Both the position numbers and the translations under genes were made by a program. The notes below the pieces were generated by a model. That model saw only the letters and a list, made by a program, of their open reading frames with translations. It made no database searches and was not told where the DNA came from. Shown here one piece after another: positions 60,731-64,000 of a stretch of DNA of 64,000 bases. Source of the stretch: Cherax quadricarinatus (taxonomy: Eukaryota; Arthropoda; Malacostraca; Decapoda; Parastacidae). Within the stretch, counting starts at the first letter, position 1, and every line of letters starts with the position of its first letter. The stretch covers positions 25,339,090 through 25,403,089 of the forward strand of contig NC_091352.1 of NCBI RefSeq assembly GCF_038502225.1. The letters are read 5' to 3'.

Positions 60731-63001
60731 GTTGTGTTGTGTGGAGACACTGGCAAGGTAGTGTTGTGTGAAGACACAGGCAAGGTAGTGTTGTGTGAAG
60801 ACACTGGCAAGGTAGTGTTGTGTGAAGACACTGGCAAGGTAGTGTTGTGTGAACACACTGGCAAGGTAGTGTTGTGTGGAGACACTGGCAAGGTAGTGTT
60901 GTGTGGAGACACTGGCAACGTAGTGTTGTGTGGAGACACTGGCAAGGTAGTGTTGTGTGGAGACACTGGCAAGGTAGTGTTGTGTGGAGACACTGGCAAG
61001 GTAGTGTTGTGTGGAGACACTGGCTAGGTAGTGTTGTGTGGAGACACTGGCAAGGTAGTGTTGTGTGGAGACACTGGCAAGGTAGTGTTGTGTGGAGACA
61101 CTGGCAAGGTAGTGTTGTGTGGAGACACTGGCAAGGTAGTGTTGTGTGGAGACACTGGCAAGGTAGTGTTGTGTGGAGACACTGGCAAGGTAGTGTTGTG
61201 TGGAGACACTGGCAAGGTAGTGTTGTGTGGAGACACTGGCAAGGTAGTGTTGTGTGGAGACACTGGCAAGGTAGTGTTGTGTGGAGACACTGGCAAGGTA
61301 GTGTTGTGTGGAGACACTGGCAAGGTAGTGTTGTGTGGAGACACTGGCAAGGTAGTGTTGTGTGGAGACACTGGCAAGGTAGTGTTGTGTGGAGACACTG
61401 GCAAGGTAGTGTTGTGTGGAGACACTGGCAAGGTAGTGTTGTGTGGAGACACTGGCAAGGTAGTGTTGTGTGGAGACACTGGCAAGGTAGTGTTGTGTGG
61501 AGACACTGGCAAGGTAGTGTTGTGTGGAGACACTGGCAAGGTAGTGTTGTGTGGAGACACTGGCAACGTAGTGTTGTGTGGAGACACTGGCAAGGTAGTG
61601 TTGTGTGGAGACACTGGCAAGGTAGTGTTGTGTGGAGACACTGGCAACGTAGTGTTGTGTGGAGACACTGGCAAGGTAGTGTTGTGTGGAGACACTGGCA
61701 AGGTAGTGTTGTGTGGAGACACTGGCAAGGTAGTGTTGTGTGGAGACACTGGCTAGGTAGTGTTGTGTGGAGACACTGGCAAGGTAGTGTTGTGTGGAGA
61801 CACTGGCAAGGTAGTGTTGTGTGGAGACACTGGCAAGGTAGTGTTGTGTGGAGACACTGGCAAGGTAGTGTTGTGTGGAGACACTGGCAAGGTAGTGTTG
61901 TGTGGAGACACTGGCAAGGTAGTGTTGTGTGGAGACAATGGCAAGGTAGTGTTGTGTGGAGACACTGGCAAGGTAGTGTTGTGTGGAGACACTGGCAAGG
62001 TAGTGTTGTGTGGAGACACTGGCTAGGTAGTGTTGTGTGGAGACACTGGCAAGGTAGTGTTGTGTGGAGACACTGGCAAGGTAGTGTTGTGTGGAGACAC
62101 TGGCAAGGTAGTGTTGTGTGGAGACACTGGCAAGGTAGTGTTGTGTGGAGACACTGGCAAGGTAGTGTTGTGTGGAGACACTGGCAAGGTAGTGTTGTGT
62201 GGAGACACTGGCAAGGTAGTGTTGTGTGGAGACACTGGCAAGGTAGTGTTGTGTGGAGACACTGGCAAGGTAGTGTTGTGTGGAGACACTGGCAAGGTAG
62301 TGTTGTGTGGAGACACTGGCAAGGTAGTGTTGTGTGGAGACACTGGCAACGTAGTGTTGTGTGGAGACACTGGCAAGGTAGTGTTGTGTGGAGACACTGG
62401 CAAGGTAGTGTTGTGTGGAGACACTGGCAACGTAGTGTTGTGTGGAGACACTGGCAAGGTAGTGTTGTGTGGAGACACTGGCAAGGTAGTGTTGTGTGGA
62501 GACACTGGCAAGGTAGTGTTGTGTGGAGACACTGGCTAGGTAGTGTTGTGTGGAGACACTGGCAAGGTAGTGTTGTGTGGAGACACTGGCAAGGTAGTGT
62601 TGTGTGGAGACACTGGCAAGGTAGTGTTGTGTGGAGACACTGGCAAGGTAGTGTTGTGTGGAGACACTGGCAAGGTAGTGTTGTGTGGAGACACTGGCAA
62701 GGTAGTGTTGTGTGGAGACACTGGCAAGGTAGTGTTGTGTGGAGACACTGGCAAGGTAGTGTTGTGTGGAGACACTGGCAAGGTAGTGTTGTGTGGAGAC
62801 ACTGGCTAGGTAGTGTTGTGTGGAGACACTGGCAAGGTAGTGTTGTGTGGAGACACTGGCAAGGTAGTGTTGTGTGGAGACACTGGCAAGGTAGTGTTGT
62901 GTGGAGACACTGGCAAGGTAGTGTTGTGTGGAGACACTGGCAAGGTAGTGTTGTGTGGAGACACTGGCAAGGTAGTGTTGTGTGGAGACACTGGCAAGGT
63001 T
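60731..63001. repeat. 27-bp satellite, homogenised domain (about 2.3 kb)
   Basis: Consensus GTAGTGTTGTGTGGAGACAC plus TGGCAAG with very few substitutions across about 84 monomers. Rare markers (GGCTAGG at 61,023, 61,752, 62,022, 62,535 and 62,805; GGCAACG at about 60,909, 61,563, 61,644, 62,346 and 62,427) reveal a 783-bp (29-monomer) repeat of the block. Long ORFs on both strands in this domain (up to 791 codons) come from the three-divisible period. Confidence 0.97.
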
Positions 63002-63240
63002 GTCTTAACGATGTCTTGTGTGCAACAGTTTGTGTCAGTAATAACACATGTGAACGGTATGATGCAAATTATATGCCATTACCAAAGTGTCACGTAACCT
63101 TGTACAAAAGTTAGTGTCTTGTGACACAGTGGAGGAGTATCATGACACAGAGAATAGGGTGTCTTTTGACCCGGAGTAGTAGGTGTCATGAGACTTAAAG
63201 GAAAGGTAGTGTCCTGTGACACAGGGTACGAAGGGTCATG
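63002..63240. repeat. Degenerate right edge of the 27-bp satellite
   Basis: Beyond a unique stretch at 63,002-63,108, relics such as GTGTCTTGTGACACAGTGGA and GGTAGTGTCCTGTGACACAG suggest highly diverged monomers. The array fades out on this side but begins abruptly on the left. Confidence 0.55.
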
Positions 63241-63440
63241 GAATATTTGATAATAATGCCAAAGAATATACACTTATTTCATGATGTTTCTTTACGAATC
63301 AAAGTGAATACTGTTTTATGCTAAAAATCATATTACTAGTAAAGATTGAAAGTACTGTATGTGTTTTTGTACTCCTGGTCTATATTCATATTGCGGTTTT
63401 GGTAATGGGCTAGTTTATTAATTATACTAAAAGCCGATTG
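63241..63440. other. AT-rich spacer
   Basis: No feature recognised. Confidence 0.55.
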
Positions 63441-63442
63441 GT

Positions 63443-63760
63443 TTAGATTCCCCTAGAAAGCTTGATTACCAAAACTGTAATAGTGTAATACTCTGAACAG
63501 CAGTGTTGAATCGCTGGAACAGATTCTAGTTTCCCTGATGCCCTTTTGCCCGGCTCATTAAGGAACTTAGATTCACGCTTTCCCCATGAGCCAAGGGTCT
63601 CTGAGCCTATGGGAACAAACATATAATGATGGGCAAGTTCTCCATATTTTCTAGACTTTTGGGACTCCATGAAGCAGGCAGCTGCCCCTCCTTCCTCCCT
63701 GATGCAATGGAAATAGGTATCAGCCAAGGTAGATGCACATGTGTAGTCTCACACCACCTG
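63443..63760 (-). pseudogene. Retroelement-associated ORF remnant
   Basis: A 94-codon minus-strand frame: DTYFHCIREEGGAAACFMES, KSRKYGELAHHYMFVPIGSE, TLGSWGKRESKFLNEPGKRA. The pattern KY..L...Y.FVPI..ETLG.WG......L.E.GKR resembles the short conserved segment near the C-terminus of certain LINE/reverse-transcriptase polyproteins of invertebrates. The expected continuation (..R....FLFQR...A.QRGN) is lost by frameshift. No start or complete domain is present. The clade is not determined. Confidence 0.45.
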
Positions 63761-63904
63761 CTTGCCGTCTGTCCAGGCGTCAGATCTGTATAGTTGGGGT
63801 GGCTCTCTTATTGCTGGGCATCCAGCTGTTGTGAGGTCCTTCTTGATAATCCTATTAACCTCTTCATGTCTTGAAATCTTTCCATCGGATTTACGGCACA
63901 CAAG

Positions 63905-64000
63905 ACCATGGTGTAATACATGACTCAGTGAGTGTAATACATGACTCAGTGAGTGTAATACATGACTCAGTAAGTATAATACATGACTCAGTAAGTGTAA
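63905..64000. repeat. 21-bp tandem repeat, open at right edge
   Basis: Unit GTGTAATACATGACTCAGTG plus A, at least four copies with AGTAAGTATAAT variants, continuing past the window. Confidence 0.93.

Noticed and set aside
60672..63114. 791-codon minus-strand and 746-codon plus-strand ORFs
   Set aside because: The 27-bp period is divisible by three, so every frame without a stop in the monomer stays open on both strands at once. No start context, signal or domain is present.

Overview
This is eukaryotic repeat DNA with no convincing host protein-coding gene. Three kinds of sequence fill it: degenerate non-LTR retrotransposons (mostly one CR1/jockey-superfamily lineage with an APE endonuclease and reverse transcriptase), very long minisatellite and satellite arrays, and long dinucleotide runs (CA, TC/AG, TA). 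tRNA-derived SINE pieces, an LTR retrotransposon, a TA-flanked MITE and hammerhead-ribozyme-like repeats are scattered between them. The combination looks like a decapod crustacean (crayfish, lobster or shrimp-like). That assignment is inference: several dispersed repeats resemble ones I associate with decapod genomes, and no diagnostic gene is present.

Layout. 1-0.74 kb: a 45-bp array entering from the left edge. 0.8-4.5 kb: dispersed repeats, including a tRNA-derived SINE apparently split by a perfectly phased array of 46 monomers of 32 bp. 4.5-10.3 kb: an RTE-type LINE remnant fused to CR1 copy A, then a (CA)n run, then near-full-length CR1 copy B. 10.3-19.9 kb: AT-rich DNA with small SINEs, a SINE hairpin, a decayed mariner-like transposase, hammerhead-like motifs, a second CR1-type tail, a (TA)n run and a 25-bp array. 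19.9-32.5 kb: head-to-tail CR1 copies C, a sandwiched fragment, D and E. Copy E is split by a Ty3/gypsy-type LTR element (25,686-30,817) with a TGCAC target duplication and minus-strand coding sequence. 32.9-40.1 kb: minus-strand CR1 copies (one with a clean internal deletion), a 16-bp array of about 104 units, a SINE abutting a 42-bp array, and an RTE fragment. 40.1-47.8 kb: (TA)n, a decayed CR1, a MITE, a 3.1-kb 24/25-bp array, another LINE tail, and an iterated CR1-tail/(CA)n cassette. 47.8-52.3 kb: CR1 copy F with ORF1 remnants, (CA)n, and fragment G. 52.3-63.0 kb: a 10.7-kb satellite of 27-bp monomers with higher-order structure. 63.0-64 kb: a retroelement ORF remnant and a 21-bp array running off the right edge.

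How the parts relate. The recurring theme is that transposable-element pieces sit exactly at the borders of tandem arrays. Successive CR1 copies begin inside the GTGAGTACACAC-type tail, or the (CA)n run, of the copy before them. The 32-bp array is built from a SINE body segment. The 27-bp satellite begins at a short homology inside a CR1 reverse-transcriptase fragment. All recognised retroelement ORFs carry stops or frameshifts, so none appears autonomous. The very long ORFs on both strands are by-products of array periods divisible by three, or of mixed 24/25-bp and 16-bp periods, and are not annotated as proteins.
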